Assembly: GCA_937951895.1 (NCBI GenBank)
Contig: CALFER010000041.1
Span: 1 to 59,987, forward strand
Reading direction: 5' to 3'
Length of the DNA: 59,987 nt
Source: an uncultured bacterium
GTDB lineage: Bacteria; CSSED10-310; CALFER01
Position numbers and translations under genes: made by a program. The notes below the pieces were generated by a model that saw nothing but the letters and a program-made list of their open reading frames with translations, ran no database searches and was not told where the DNA came from. Of the stretch, positions 16,113 through 26,327 are shown in pieces. Position 1 is the first letter of the stretch. The number at the start of each line of letters is the position of its first letter.

Positions 16113-18212
16113 ATGAGCGGAACGAAGACGAAATCCAAAAAGAACGAACCCGGCAGACCGCAACGACGGACCTCACCACCGCTCGATGATCGCAACCCTG
16201 TCTCGCGCGGACGATCCAATTCCTTCCGCGACATCATGCTCGGCGCCGCACTCCTGCTGCTCGCCGCCCTTATCGCGCACTTCCCCGCCCTTCAATCCCA
16301 GGCACTCAGTCTCGACGACGACGCCTTCCTGGTCGACAACCCGCTCGTCCGCTCCCCCGGCCCTGCCTCCGTCACCCGCTTCTTCTCGGAAGTCCTCGCA
16401 CCATCGACGGTCAAAGGCTACTACATCCCCCTCACCATGACGTCACTCATGATCGATTACGCGCTGGGTGGTCGACCCGACGATCTGACGCAATTCCATA
16501 TCACCTCGCTCATCCTGCACATCGCCGTGGTCTGGCTGATTGCCGCCTGCTTCCGCCTCCTGTTCAACCATCCGCTTCCGGCTCTCCTGGCAGGGCTCAT
16601 CGCCGCCGTCCACCCGCTCACGGTCGAACCGATTGTCTGGATCGCAGAACGGAAAACGATGCTGGCCGGGTTCTGGTCGATGCTGTCCCTTTTCTGCTAT
16701 CTGAGGAGTGTGAAAACGACCCGCCGTCGCTTCCTGATCGCGTCCCTGCTGGCCTACCTCGGCGCACTGCTCTCCAAACCGACCTCCGTCCCGCTGCCGT
16801 TCATCCTGCTGATTCTGGACATGATTCCGCTGCGGCGGCTGAACCGGAAGGCCATCACCGAGAAACTCCCGTTCTTCGCGCTGATGCTCGCTTCCGCCGT
16901 CATCACGCTGATTTCGCACGGAAACACCGCATCGGTCGAGTCATCCGGCAGCCGCACGGTGCTGCTCCTGTTCTATAACCTGAGTTTTTACGTGGCGAAA
17001 CTCCTGCTCCCGGTCGATCTGTCGTCCTGCTATCCCCCTCCGCTGCCCTTCACGATTGCCAACCCCTCGCTCTGGGGATCGATCGCGATCGTCATCGGCA
17101 TCTCCGCAGCGGCAGCGATCCTTTTGCGGCGGTTCCCCGCTCTTTCGGCCGGGTGGCTGATCTACGGCGCGGCGCTGATTCCGACCGCCGGCTTGGTCTC
17201 CTATTCATGGGTGGTCACGTCGGATAAATACATCTACCCGCTCCCGCTCTTCGGTCTGCTCATGATTCCGGTCGCGCTGATTCACCGGCTCGTGACGGAC
17301 GCCCGATTCCGTGTGCCTGTCCGGCACGCGATCCTCGCCGGCGCGCTCATCGTCATCGGCGCCTGCATGATTCAGACGCGGAACGTGGCCGCGAACTGGC
17401 GCACCACCGAAACGCTCTACAATCACATGATCGCATCCTCGCCGGATGTGGCACTGCTGCACAACAATCTGGGGTTGGAGCTGGCAAGACAGAACCGTCA
17501 TGCTGAGGCGGTCGATCGCTATCGCCGGGCGCTCGAGCTGAAGCCCGATGCATCCGGCACGATGAACAACTACGGGTTGTCGCTGATGGCGCTGGGGCGG
17601 AACGACGACGCGCTGGAGCAGTTTCGCGCGGGTGCCAGGCTGGACCCGACCTACTGGCTCGCGCACAACAACATCGCCTACCTCTTGACGATGAAAGGCA
17701 ATCTGGATGAGGCGGAAGCGGCCGCAGGCAAAGCGCTCGAATTGAATCCGCACGCGGGCGGCGCCTATATCAACATGGGGCGGATCAAAGCCTACCGGAA
17801 CCAGACGGACGAGGCGATCCGGTGTTTTTCGAAAGCGGTCGAGCTGAATCCGACCCTGCACACGGCCTGGAGTAATCTGGGCGCCATGCACGTCCAGGCG
17901 GGACAGGTGGCCGAGGCCGAAAAATGCTATAAACGCGCGCTCGCGATCAAGCCGGATTTCGTCGAGGGCTTGAGTAATTACGGGCGGCTGAAGAACCAGC
18001 TCGGCGCGTTTCCGGAAGCCGAAACGCTCTTCCGCAAAGCTCTCGGTCTCAACCCGAATTTCGCGCCGGCTGCCGCAGGACTCGGTCGAGCGCTTCTCGG
18101 ACAGAATCGATCGGGTGAGGCGGAACGAGCGCTCCTGCACGCGAAAAAACTGGCACCGGCGGATCCCGAGATCCAGCGGATGCTCGACGAGTTGCCTCGG
18201 CAGAATCCATGA
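16113..18212 (+). CDS. TMTC-like membrane protein with C-terminal TPR domain
   Basis: A 699-aa protein: basic cytoplasmic N-terminus (1-40), about ten transmembrane segments (45-440), then TPR repeats (about 450-690; e.g. EAVDRYRRALELKPDASGTM and EAIRCFSKAVELNPTLHTAW). The loops SLDDDAFLVDNPLVR and VHPLTVEPIVWIAERKTML are typical of the DUF1736/TMTC family, whose animal members are O-mannosyltransferases of the GT-C fold; bacterial members are assumed glycosyltransferases. The acidic DDD after helix 1 is the likely catalytic site. The start is preceded by GGAAGGCGGG. It is convergent with the metallophosphatase gene (10-bp gap). With the GT-C protein at 11487 it suggests glycosylation of exported proteins (inference). 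Confidence 0.8.
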   Translation: MSGTKTKSKKNEPGRPQRRTSPPLDDRNPVSRGRSNSFRDIMLGAALLLLAALIAHFPALQSQALSLDDDAFLVDNPLVRSPGPASVTRFFSEVLAPSTVKGYYIPLTMTSLMIDYALGGRPDDLTQFHITSLILHIAVVWLIAACFRLLFNHPLPALLAGLIAAVHPLTVEPIVWIAERKTMLAGFWSMLSLFCYLRSVKTTRRRFLIASLLAYLGALLSKPTSVPLPFILLILDMIPLRRLNRKAITEKLPFFALMLASAVITLISHGNTASVESSGSRTVLLLFYNLSFYVAKLLLPVDLSSCYPPPLPFTIANPSLWGSIAIVIGISAAAAILLRRFPALSAGWLIYGAALIPTAGLVSYSWVVTSDKYIYPLPLFGLLMIPVALIHRLVTDARFRVPVRHAILAGALIVIGACMIQTRNVAANWRTTETLYNHMIASSPDVALLHNNLGLELARQNRHAEAVDRYRRALELKPDASGTMNNYGLSLMALGRNDDALEQFRAGARLDPTYWLAHNNIAYLLTMKGNLDEAEAAAGKALELNPHAGGAYINMGRIKAYRNQTDEAIRCFSKAVELNPTLHTAWSNLGAMHVQAGQVAEAEKCYKRALAIKPDFVEGLSNYGRLKNQLGAFPEAETLFRKALGLNPNFAPAAAGLGRALLGQNRSGEAERALLHAKKLAPADPEIQRMLDELPRQNP

Positions 18213-18222
18213 CCGGCAACGA

Positions 18223-20463
18223 TCAGTAGATCACCTCGACCGGCGCGGAACTGCCGATCATGCTCCCCGTGCCGGGATCCAGCGCGACGGCATGAAAACG
18301 CAGGCTGTTCCCTGAAACGTCGGATATCGGCCAGTTCAGTTCGAACAGGGGGACTCCGAAATACGAGCCGACCGGCAGCCGGAAATCGATCGACTCCGGG
18401 GTTTCACTCCACGCAGGCCAGAAGTAAAACCGGCCATCCGCCTCCAGTGCGACATAAAGCCGCATGTCGACCGGGATCCAGCGCGCCGCCAGATTCAGTC
18501 GAACGGCGGCCGACGACTCGCCATGGAACACCGGTGCCGACGGTTGAAGGAATAACACCAGATTGCGTGAGGCGGATTGCGGGAAAATCTCGATCGTACG
18601 CGTTTCCCGTGCATCCAGCGAGTATTGGATTTCGACCAGACGATACCCTGGTATGTCCCACTGCCCGGTGATGTCCGCGCCGGTGCAGCGGTAGTCGACA
18701 TTCGGCCGCATCCTGACACGATACTTCAACCCTTCGATCGGTGTGGATTCCCGGTTCCTCGCACTCAGAAGGATTTCGTCTTCCGTTCCCGTCGACACTG
18801 GCGTTTCGTCGACCGACACGGCGGTGGCGCTCAGATCGGGATACTGGCTCAGACGCCCGTCATCGAACCGGAGCCAGCGCATGGGGCGACTCGAACCGTA
18901 TGTCGCGGCGGTTTTCAGGTAGAGCACCCCTCCCGATGTGTCCACGGAGCTCTGGTGCGTATGACCCGAGAGCGTGAGATCGACGCCGAGATCCGGGAGC
19001 GTGGTCCAGAGTTGGTCGTCGAAATCGTGATGGTAGGACAGGATCACGGACGCCTGGTCTTCGCGGATCTGAGCCTGATACCGCAGCCAGGCCATCTGGT
19101 CCTCCGTGAAACTCGTATCGGGATAATACCCCTCCCAGCAGTCCGTGTAGTGGACCCAGCTTTCCATGAGCAGAAACGAGAGGGGGCCGATATCGAATAC
19201 CCAGTCGCGCGTGGCCGAGTCCCAGTGGCCGGGCTGGGAGGGGTCCAGGTCCGGCCAGCCGAAGCTGGTCCACATGTTCCGCCGACCATCACCGGAGCCG
19301 CACCATTCGCCGAGTTCATGATTGCCGGGGGTGTAGCACAAACCGGATGTGAATCCCCGGATCATCTCGCAGAACAGCTCGGCCTGGTCGCCCGAATCGC
19401 CTTCCGTGTATCCGTCGCCGGTATGGATGACGAGGTCGGGGTTCATGACACGAGAAGCATCGATCACGTCCTGAAACTCGCGGGAGTTGTCCGGCGCATA
19501 CTCGCCCCGGAAGGGGATGTGGCTGTCCGTGACATGCAGGACGGTAAGGTCACCGGAATGTGTATCCGATATCAGCGTGATGCCGCCCGGAACGGTTTCA
19601 GGATGCCCGGGATCCAGAATCGTCAGGTCATACGCGCCATCCGGAAGATGTCCCGGCAGATCGATCGAATAGACCTCGAGATTCCGGGGATCGGTTCCGG
19701 TCCGCGTGGCGGTCAGCAGATCCGCGGCGGAGTGGTTTTCGATCAGACACGCAATCATCGCCGGAAAGATATCCGGGCGGGTGTGGATATCGATCCGGTC
19801 GAGCGGGGCGGCGATCACCGGCATGCCGCGGACAGGCAGCATGACATTCCGGATCGGCGCGACAGGGATCGGACCGGGGGGCTGCCCGGAATCATCGAAC
19901 GCCCACGCATCGCCCGATTCGAGCAGGAAGATCGCCGCGCCTTCGCTCATCGCCCGGCCTTCCGCATCGAACCGGAAGAGCGCCTCAACCGGAGCCGCCC
20001 GATGCACCTCCACGGCGATCGAGCGGAAGTTGCCGTCGAGACCTTTGTCGCAGGCGTTCAGGACGGGTGAGGCGTCGAAAGTCTGGATGCCGGTTTCGTG
20101 CGGGAAGGCGGCGGGGAGGGCGGGGTCGAGATCGCCCGGGGGAAGCGATGCCGAACGGCCGATCTCGACGCCGTGGAAAAACACGATGACGCCATCGGTC
20201 GAATGGATCGTCACATAGAGCCGATCGATGGGCAGATCATACTCGTCCGGGATGGAGAGGAGTGTGCGGAAGCAGTAGGTGACGTGCCCGGATTGAAGGG
20301 GCGTCGCGACATCCGTTCCGAAACCGAGGGGGGAGGGGCCGGATTGCCAGTCGCCGGCCGGATAGGATTCTTCATGCCAGTGCAAGGCCAATCCCGGCGT
20401 CGGGGTCGATATGAGGATGAGTGTCAGGACGAGCGATGCCCGCAGAGTTGTTTTTCCCGGCAT
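18223..20463 (-). CDS. Secreted calcineurin-like metallophosphoesterase with FWPxW domain
   Basis: A 746-aa exported protein. Signal peptide 1-26; N-terminal beta-rich region (about 30-285); metallophosphoesterase core (about 305-560) with the family's metal ligands: VTDSHI (D313, H315), HTGDG (D350), GNHE (N381, H382), SYHHDF and SGHTHQ. It should hydrolyse phosphomono- or diesters with a two-metal centre outside the cytoplasm. The C-terminus (about 640-746, RFYFWPAW) is the shared domain. The ATG at 20463 has GGAGG 7 nt upstream; an in-frame ATG at 20484 lies next to the predicted -10 box and is rejected. The promoter lies directly upstream and the gene is separate from the efflux operon that ends at 20528. 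Confidence 0.88.
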   Translation of the reverse strand: MPGKTTLRASLVLTLILISTPTPGLALHWHEESYPAGDWQSGPSPLGFGTDVATPLQSGHVTYCFRTLLSIPDEYDLPIDRLYVTIHSTDGVIVFFHGVEIGRSASLPPGDLDPALPAAFPHETGIQTFDASPVLNACDKGLDGNFRSIAVEVHRAAPVEALFRFDAEGRAMSEGAAIFLLESGDAWAFDDSGQPPGPIPVAPIRNVMLPVRGMPVIAAPLDRIDIHTRPDIFPAMIACLIENHSAADLLTATRTGTDPRNLEVYSIDLPGHLPDGAYDLTILDPGHPETVPGGITLISDTHSGDLTVLHVTDSHIPFRGEYAPDNSREFQDVIDASRVMNPDLVIHTGDGYTEGDSGDQAELFCEMIRGFTSGLCYTPGNHELGEWCGSGDGRRNMWTSFGWPDLDPSQPGHWDSATRDWVFDIGPLSFLLMESWVHYTDCWEGYYPDTSFTEDQMAWLRYQAQIREDQASVILSYHHDFDDQLWTTLPDLGVDLTLSGHTHQSSVDTSGGVLYLKTAATYGSSRPMRWLRFDDGRLSQYPDLSATAVSVDETPVSTGTEDEILLSARNRESTPIEGLKYRVRMRPNVDYRCTGADITGQWDIPGYRLVEIQYSLDARETRTIEIFPQSASRNLVLFLQPSAPVFHGESSAAVRLNLAARWIPVDMRLYVALEADGRFYFWPAWSETPESIDFRLPVGSYFGVPLFELNWPISDVSGNSLRFHAVALDPGTGSMIGSSAPVEVIY

Positions 20464-20482
20464 GATGGATCCTCCTGCCCGC

Positions 20483-20511
20483 ATGATAGTGCTTTACGGA
20501 CCGTTTCTCAA
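20483..20511 (-). promoter_or_regulatory. Promoter of the metallophosphoesterase gene
   Basis: TTGAGA (20511-20506), a 17-bp spacer and TATCAT (20488-20483) on the minus strand, 20 bp ahead of the start codon. Confidence 0.55.
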
Positions 20512-20527
20512 AGTGATCCGTCGCGTC

Positions 20528-23500
20528 TCAGGTGCCGGATGGTGAGCGGCGTCTGTTGGAGACCACGGTGTAGATCACAGGAAGAACGATCAGCGTCAGC
20601 ACGGTTGAGGTGACCAGTCCGCCCATGACGACGACCGCGAGCGGTTTCTGGATATCCGCTCCGGAGCCGGTCGCGTAGAGCATCGGCAGGTGCCCGATGA
20701 AGCTTGTCAGCGCGGTCATGAGGAGGGGTCTGAATCGGAGGCGGCAGGCTTCCCGGACGGCTTCCCGGACACTGCGTCCCCGATCGCGCAACTGACGGAA
20801 GAACGCCACCAGAACGACGGCATTCTGCACGGCGATGCCCAGAAGAACGATGAAGGCAACCGCCGCGGATACCGATAACGGCATTCGAAAGATGACGACC
20901 GCGACAATGCCTCCGACGACGGCGAAGGGAAGATTCAGCAGCACGAGCATCGAGTCGCCGATCGAGCCGACGGCCATGAAAAGCAGGATCATGATCAGGA
21001 GCAGCGCGACGGGCAGGACGATGGCGAGTTGTCTCATGGCGCGCTGCTGGTTTTCGAACTGACCTCCGAATTCGACAAAGTAACCGGAAGGCAGGTCACG
21101 AGACAGGGGTTCGATCTGTTTTCGGACATCGGCGACGAATCCACCGAGATCCCGACCGATGACATTGGCTTCCGCGACGACGCGGCGCATCCCGTTCTCG
21201 CGGCTGATCTGTGAGGGAGCGTCGACGATTTCGATGGATGCCAGAGATCCCAGCGGCACGCGTTCACCGTTCGGGGCGGGAATCAGCAGGCGCCTGATCT
21301 GCTCGATATCGGCCCGCGCGGATTCCGGAAATCGCACGACAACCGCGATTCTCCGTTCTCCTTCGATGAGCGTGGTGGCGTGTGTTCCCGCCACGGCGGT
21401 TTCGATCACCGCATTCACATCCGACACGTTGATTCCGTACCGTGCAACGGCATGACGATCGATCACCGCGTCGATCTGGCTCATTCCCGACACCTGTTCG
21501 ACTTTGACGTCCCCCGCGCCTTCCACCTCCCGAATGGCCGCGGCTGCCCGATCCGCGAACGTTTTGAGCACGTCGAGATCCGGGCCGAACACCTTGACCG
21601 CCAGGTCGCTTTTTACTCCCGAGATCAGTTCGTTCACGCGCAGGGCGATCGGTTGAGAGAACGACAATCGCAAGCCGGGCAACGTGGCCAGGTCCGCCCG
21701 GATGGCCTCGACCAGTTCGGCTTTTGACCGTCCGGTCTTCCACATTCCGCGCGGTTTCAACATGATGACAAAATCGCTCTGTTCGGGTCCCATCGGGTCT
21801 TCCGAGATTTCCGCCCGGCCGGTCTTGCTGACCACGGTGTCGATTTCCGGAAACAACAGCAGCCGTTTCTCGATGAAGCCTGCGACCTGAACCGATCCTT
21901 CCAGCGACGCGTTGGGGAGGCGAACGGCGTTGATTGCGATGGCGCCTTCGTCGAGCAGCGGCATGAACTCGGTGCCGATGAACGGGATGAGCAGGAAGGC
22001 GGAAACGAGGACCAGGCCGGAGACTCCGAGTGTCAGCGCGGGTCTGTCGATGGCTTTATCGAGAGAACGGATGTATGCCCGGTGCAGGCGACGGATGAAC
22101 CCGAATTCGCGCTCGGGAACCTGCTTCAACGTGATTTCCGCCAGTACCGGAACGACGGTCAGCGCGACGACGAGAGAGACGAGCAGGGCGATGAGCATGG
22201 TCAGAGAGAGCGGTGCGAACATCTTCCCTTCGATGTCCTGAAGCGTGAACAGCGGAACCAGGATGATCACGATGATCAGTACCGAGAATGCGACCGGACG
22301 GGCAACCTCATGAATCGCATCGACCACGATCCGACGCTTCGGTTCATTCAATCGCTCCGCCAGTTGACGGCGGATGTTCTCGACGACGACGATCGAGGCA
22401 TCGACGACCATGCCGACCGAGAAGGCCAGGCCGCCGAGCGACATCAGGTTGGAGGTCAGGCCCGCCCATCCCATGAGGATAAAGCTGGCGAGGAACGTGA
22501 ACGGCAGAGAAAACACGACGATCAGCGAGGTGCGCAGCTCAGCGACGAACAGAAACAGGACGATGATGACGAAAAAACCGCCCTCGGCCAGCGCGTTCAT
22601 GACGGTCCGGATACACGCTTCGATCAGGGAGGTCCGATCGTAGAAAACGCTCAATTCCACGCCTTTGGGGAGTGTTCCGCGGACCTTCTCGACCGTCTCC
22701 TTGACGCGCGTGACCACGTCCCGGGAGTTCTCTCCTTTCAACATGATGATCATTCCGGCGATCGCCTCACCCTTGCCGTCTCGTGTGACGGCTCCCTGCC
22801 GAGGCTCCGCGCCGATGGTGATCTCGGCGACATCCCGGACGTACACAGGAGCGCCGTCTTCGGATTTCAGAACAATCCTCCCGATATCCGGGATATCCCG
22901 CAGCAACCCGACTCCACGCAGGTAGAGTTGTTCCCAGTCGCGAACGACGACGCCTCCTCCCGCGTTGGCGTTGTTCTGTTCGATGGATGCCACGACATCC
23001 GCGCTCGTCAGCCCGTATTTGATCAGTTTTTCGGGATCGACGAGCACCTGGTACTGCTTGACGAAGCCGCCGAAACTGTTGACCTCGTTGACACCGGCTA
23101 CAGGCTTGAGCATCGGCGCGACGATCCAGTCCTGAATGCTGCGCAGTTCGATCGGATCATGCACATCGCTCTCGAGCGTGTATTGATAGATTTCACCCAG
23201 CCCGGTGCTGATGGGTCCGAGTTCGGGTTCGACGCCCGGAGGCAGTTGTTCCCCGGCGGCAGCGAGCCGTTCGAACACGACCTGGCGTGTCCAGTACGTA
23301 TCGACTCCATCCTCGAACACGATGACGACCTGCGACAGCCCGGCCCGTGACAGTGAGCGGACCTGCCGGACGCGCGGCAATCCACGCATGACCTGTTCGA
23401 TCGGATAACTGACTCGCTGCTCGACATCGACCGCGGCCAGTCCGGGAGCGGTCGACAGAATCATGACTTGAGTATTGGTGACGTCCGGGAATGCGTCGAT

Positions 23501-23599
23501 CGGAAGCCGATTCCAGGCCACAATTCCGGCCAGCGCGACGATTCCGGCTGCGAACAGAACGACCAGACGGTTCTGCAGGATCCATTGTATGGTCTTCAT
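20528..23599 (-). CDS. Heavy-metal efflux RND pump (CusA/CzcA family)
   Basis: A 1023-aa inner-membrane RND transporter that exports metal cations across the envelope using the proton gradient. It begins MKTIQWILQNR and contains the HME signature FPDVTNTQVMILSTAPG, the helix-4 motif GMVVDASIVVVENIRRQLAE with the conserved Asp of the proton relay, and the GTEFMPLLDEGAI periplasmic segment. Length and twelve-helix pattern are typical. Mono- versus divalent metal selectivity cannot be decided safely by eye. It is the last gene of an operon in the order small protein, outer membrane factor, adaptor, pump. The start at 23599 (8 nt after the adaptor stop, GAAGG upstream) is preferred over 23620, which would overlap the adaptor. 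Confidence 0.93.
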   Translation of the reverse strand: MKTIQWILQNRLVVLFAAGIVALAGIVAWNRLPIDAFPDVTNTQVMILSTAPGLAAVDVEQRVSYPIEQVMRGLPRVRQVRSLSRAGLSQVVIVFEDGVDTYWTRQVVFERLAAAGEQLPPGVEPELGPISTGLGEIYQYTLESDVHDPIELRSIQDWIVAPMLKPVAGVNEVNSFGGFVKQYQVLVDPEKLIKYGLTSADVVASIEQNNANAGGGVVVRDWEQLYLRGVGLLRDIPDIGRIVLKSEDGAPVYVRDVAEITIGAEPRQGAVTRDGKGEAIAGMIIMLKGENSRDVVTRVKETVEKVRGTLPKGVELSVFYDRTSLIEACIRTVMNALAEGGFFVIIVLFLFVAELRTSLIVVFSLPFTFLASFILMGWAGLTSNLMSLGGLAFSVGMVVDASIVVVENIRRQLAERLNEPKRRIVVDAIHEVARPVAFSVLIIVIILVPLFTLQDIEGKMFAPLSLTMLIALLVSLVVALTVVPVLAEITLKQVPEREFGFIRRLHRAYIRSLDKAIDRPALTLGVSGLVLVSAFLLIPFIGTEFMPLLDEGAIAINAVRLPNASLEGSVQVAGFIEKRLLLFPEIDTVVSKTGRAEISEDPMGPEQSDFVIMLKPRGMWKTGRSKAELVEAIRADLATLPGLRLSFSQPIALRVNELISGVKSDLAVKVFGPDLDVLKTFADRAAAAIREVEGAGDVKVEQVSGMSQIDAVIDRHAVARYGINVSDVNAVIETAVAGTHATTLIEGERRIAVVVRFPESARADIEQIRRLLIPAPNGERVPLGSLASIEIVDAPSQISRENGMRRVVAEANVIGRDLGGFVADVRKQIEPLSRDLPSGYFVEFGGQFENQQRAMRQLAIVLPVALLLIMILLFMAVGSIGDSMLVLLNLPFAVVGGIVAVVIFRMPLSVSAAVAFIVLLGIAVQNAVVLVAFFRQLRDRGRSVREAVREACRLRFRPLLMTALTSFIGHLPMLYATGSGADIQKPLAVVVMGGLVTSTVLTLIVLPVIYTVVSNRRRSPSGT

Positions 23600-23607
23600 G
23601 TCGGCCT

Positions 23608-24924
23608 TCAATCCGCGCATCCCGCGCCCATCTTCTCGCGCAGGATATCCGATTTCAGCATGAATGCTCCGGAGGTGACGATGGAATCCGTTTCGGAAAT
23701 GCCCGACAGGATGATCCGTCGGTTCTGGAACTGGCGGCCTGCTGTCACGAAGGTGCGAAGATAGAAGTCATCCCGGACATGCCGGAACACGAAATCGCGC
23801 CCTTCGTCATTCTGAACGGCTTCGCGGGGGAGCGCCAGCGCGTTTTCTCCGGCCCCGATCGCGATCCGGCCCTGACAGAACATCCCGGGACGCAGCCGGT
23901 TCTGAGGATTCTGCAGCAGGACCCGAACGCGCACGGTCCGGCTTTGTTCATTCATGACCGATCCGATGTGATCGATGGTCCCCGAGAATGTCTCACCGGG
24001 GAAAGCCAGCGTTGAGATTTCCACGGGGATGGGGCCCAGGCGGTCCGCGTCGAGCAGCGCCGCCAGGTCCTGCTCATAGATGTCGAGCCACACCCAGAGC
24101 GTGGACAGATCGGCGATCAGAAACACATCCTTACCCGGTTCCGCCAGCTCACCGATCGACGCATGTTTTTCGATCACGACACCCTCCAGGCGGGATCGAT
24201 ACGCCAGCTGGCCGATCCGGCCGTTATGGTCGCCGATTTCACCCGTTCGGATCTCGTCTTCAGAAACACCCATGACATGCAGCTTCTGTTCGGCTGCGCT
24301 CAGATCGGCTCTGTATTGTTCGAATGTCATCTGAGATTCGATGAATTCCACCTCCGACGCGATCTTTTTCTCGAAGAGAGCCTTTTCGCGTTCAAAATTC
24401 CGTCGGGACAGTTCCGTCAGCGCTTCCAGTCGACGGAAGTCGGCGACCGCCTGGCCCAGTTCCGGACTCGCGATCTCGAACAGAGGGTCTCCTTTTTTGA
24501 CGCGGTCCCCGAGATCCACATTCACGGCCGTCACGACGCCTTCGATGACCGGTGAGACATGCAGCTCCGCATTGCCGTTGAGCTGGATTTCTCCTGCCAC
24601 TTCCAGAAGAGTGGGGATGTCGGTGCGAGCGGCGTTCTCCAGGTCGACTGGTCCGCCGTTGATCTTCAGCAGATCGGAGGTCACCCGGACCAGGCCCAGT
24701 TCGTACCGGCATTCATCGCAGGTATGGGTCGGTATCGCGTGTTCGCATTCCAGTCTGAACAGTTCGTCGACAGACAGATTTTCGGGCGCGGCATGCGCGG
24801 AGTGATCATGGTCCGCGTCGCCGTGTTCGTCGGCGTGCTCGTCATCCACGCCGGACGCCAGGAACACCCAGCCGGCGGAAAGAGACACAATCAATACTGC
24901 CACAATGATCAGAACTTTATTCAT
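23608..24924 (-). CDS. RND periplasmic adaptor (CusB/CzcB family) with His-rich N-terminus
   Basis: A 438-aa membrane-fusion protein linking the pump to the outer-membrane channel. One N-terminal membrane anchor (4-24) is followed by an acidic His-rich run (27-44, DDEHADEHGDADHDHSAH) and a Cys/His cluster (C60, H62, H67, C69, C72; HTCDEC), both probable metal-binding sites. The biotinyl-lipoyl halves appear as SPVIEGVVTAVNVDLGDRVK and YRSRLEGVVIEKHASIGELA around a coiled-coil hairpin (about 155-215). The start at 24924 overlaps the channel gene by 8 nt, so translation is likely coupled. The metal-binding N-terminus suggests periplasmic capture of the ion before export. Confidence 0.93.
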   Translation of the reverse strand: MNKVLIIVAVLIVSLSAGWVFLASGVDDEHADEHGDADHDHSAHAAPENLSVDELFRLECEHAIPTHTCDECRYELGLVRVTSDLLKINGGPVDLENAARTDIPTLLEVAGEIQLNGNAELHVSPVIEGVVTAVNVDLGDRVKKGDPLFEIASPELGQAVADFRRLEALTELSRRNFEREKALFEKKIASEVEFIESQMTFEQYRADLSAAEQKLHVMGVSEDEIRTGEIGDHNGRIGQLAYRSRLEGVVIEKHASIGELAEPGKDVFLIADLSTLWVWLDIYEQDLAALLDADRLGPIPVEISTLAFPGETFSGTIDHIGSVMNEQSRTVRVRVLLQNPQNRLRPGMFCQGRIAIGAGENALALPREAVQNDEGRDFVFRHVRDDFYLRTFVTAGRQFQNRRIILSGISETDSIVTSGAFMLKSDILREKMGAGCAD

Positions 24925-26215
24925 AAGAGGTTTCCTTCCTGTTGAATCCCATGGTGCCAAGCCGACCGCCGCATATCCGGTCGAGTTCGGCCAGCCGTTT
25001 TCGATATTCAGCCGATGCGTTCATTCGCCGGTTGCCGGAATCGATCAGAGCACGGCGGGCTTCGAGACTATCCAGGTAGCCGAATTTGCCTTGCCGGAAT
25101 CCTTCCAGAACCGCTTCATGAACCCGTGCGGCAGCGGGAGCGGTGATGTCGCGCAGTTCCGAAATCTCAGCGAACAATCCGCGCAATTCCGAACAGAGCC
25201 GGCGTGCTTCCGTTTCCAGTTCCACCCGTGCGGTCTGTTTGTCGGCGAGACTGGCATCCCGTGTCAGCGCGGCGGCGCGAACCGCACTGCGGCCGCGTGA
25301 GAAGAAGGGCAGTGTGATGGTCACTCCTGCTTCGTATGCGGAGTCTCCGGTCGCATTCTGACGGCGCACGCTCCCGCCCAGTTCGATCGCCGGAAACGTC
25401 AGGCTCGACGCCGCGAGCACGGCGGCATTGTGCCGATCCAGTTCCGCATCCCATCGTTTCAGATCCGGATTCGATTCGATGTGAGGGATGACAGCGGTAT
25501 CGTCAGGCGGAGGGGACACATGCAGAGCGGCATCGTCGATCAGACCGGGGATGTCCGCGCCCGACCCGTTCCACAGGCTGGCCAGACTGTCCCGTGCGGC
25601 GGTTCGGTTGCGTTCCGCGCGCCGGCGTTCCATGGCGATCAGCGAATACTCGGCTGCCGCCCGGTCCGCTTCCATCGGTGACACTCTGCCGGCCTCGGCC
25701 CTCCGTCCCGCGCTATCGGACATTTCTTTCGTCAGTTCTTCAGCCTGGACGGCGAGATCGAGTTGGTCGTCTGCAAGCCTCGCGTCGACGAATCGCCGGA
25801 CCGTTTCCGTGATCAGGTCCAGCCGGGCGGTTTCGAGGTCGCAGGCCGCGGCGGACGATATCGCTGTCGCCTCCCGGATCCGCGCGCGGCGGGCTCCGAA
25901 TGGCTCGATGGATGCCGTGATCCCATACACCATCTCGGCGGAATCCCATGCATCGTCCGATCCCTCCTCCGCGACATTCTCCGCGGCGATCCCGATGCCG
26001 GGTTCCGGCCAGGCCTTCGCGTGTCGGATCGTTTCTTCCGCCGCGAGTGCCTGGAATCGGGCGGATGTCAGGTGCGCATTCATCGACAGAACACGGTCGA
26101 GGCACTGGTCGAAGGTCAGCGGACCGTCGAATTGGGTCGGATCGCCGGAGCCTGTCGCCCGATCGGATCCGGAAAACAGGGCAATGTACAACAAGAAAGT
26201 AAAAACGAACTTCAT
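24917..26215 (-). CDS. Outer membrane factor of the metal efflux system (TolC/CusC family)
   Basis: A 432-aa exported channel subunit. Signal peptide 1-20 (MKFVFTFLLYIALFSGSDRA); two copies of the OMF helical repeat, with long amphipathic coiled coils rich in Ala, Arg and Glu (e.g. RADVAQAEELTKEM-like heptads around 155-225 and 310-400), and PNDLK-type SNPDLKRWDAELDRHNAAVL between them. Trimers would form the outer-membrane duct for the adaptor and pump genes downstream. The ATG at 26215 follows CAGGAGATCACG. The open frame extends to 26443, but that part would precede the signal peptide and is rejected. I see no lipobox Cys, unlike CusC itself. Confidence 0.88.
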   Translation of the reverse strand: MKFVFTFLLYIALFSGSDRATGSGDPTQFDGPLTFDQCLDRVLSMNAHLTSARFQALAAEETIRHAKAWPEPGIGIAAENVAEEGSDDAWDSAEMVYGITASIEPFGARRARIREATAISSAAACDLETARLDLITETVRRFVDARLADDQLDLAVQAEELTKEMSDSAGRRAEAGRVSPMEADRAAAEYSLIAMERRRAERNRTAARDSLASLWNGSGADIPGLIDDAALHVSPPPDDTAVIPHIESNPDLKRWDAELDRHNAAVLAASSLTFPAIELGGSVRRQNATGDSAYEAGVTITLPFFSRGRSAVRAAALTRDASLADKQTARVELETEARRLCSELRGLFAEISELRDITAPAAARVHEAVLEGFRQGKFGYLDSLEARRALIDSGNRRMNASAEYRKRLAELDRICGGRLGTMGFNRKETSYE

Positions 26216-26327
26216 CGTGATCTCCTGATAATGATGTGGGATGTCGAGGGGGCCCTGTGCCTCAGCCGTCAACTCCGGCAGACAGAGGTGTCCGTCGAGG
26301 CGGGCGTGATGCGATGGAAACGCGCGA

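Noticed and set aside
18577..20070. 497-codon plus-strand frame opposite the metallophosphoesterase
   Set aside because: Arg/Gly/Asp-rich shadow of a G+C-rich gene whose minus-strand frame has complete catalytic motifs.
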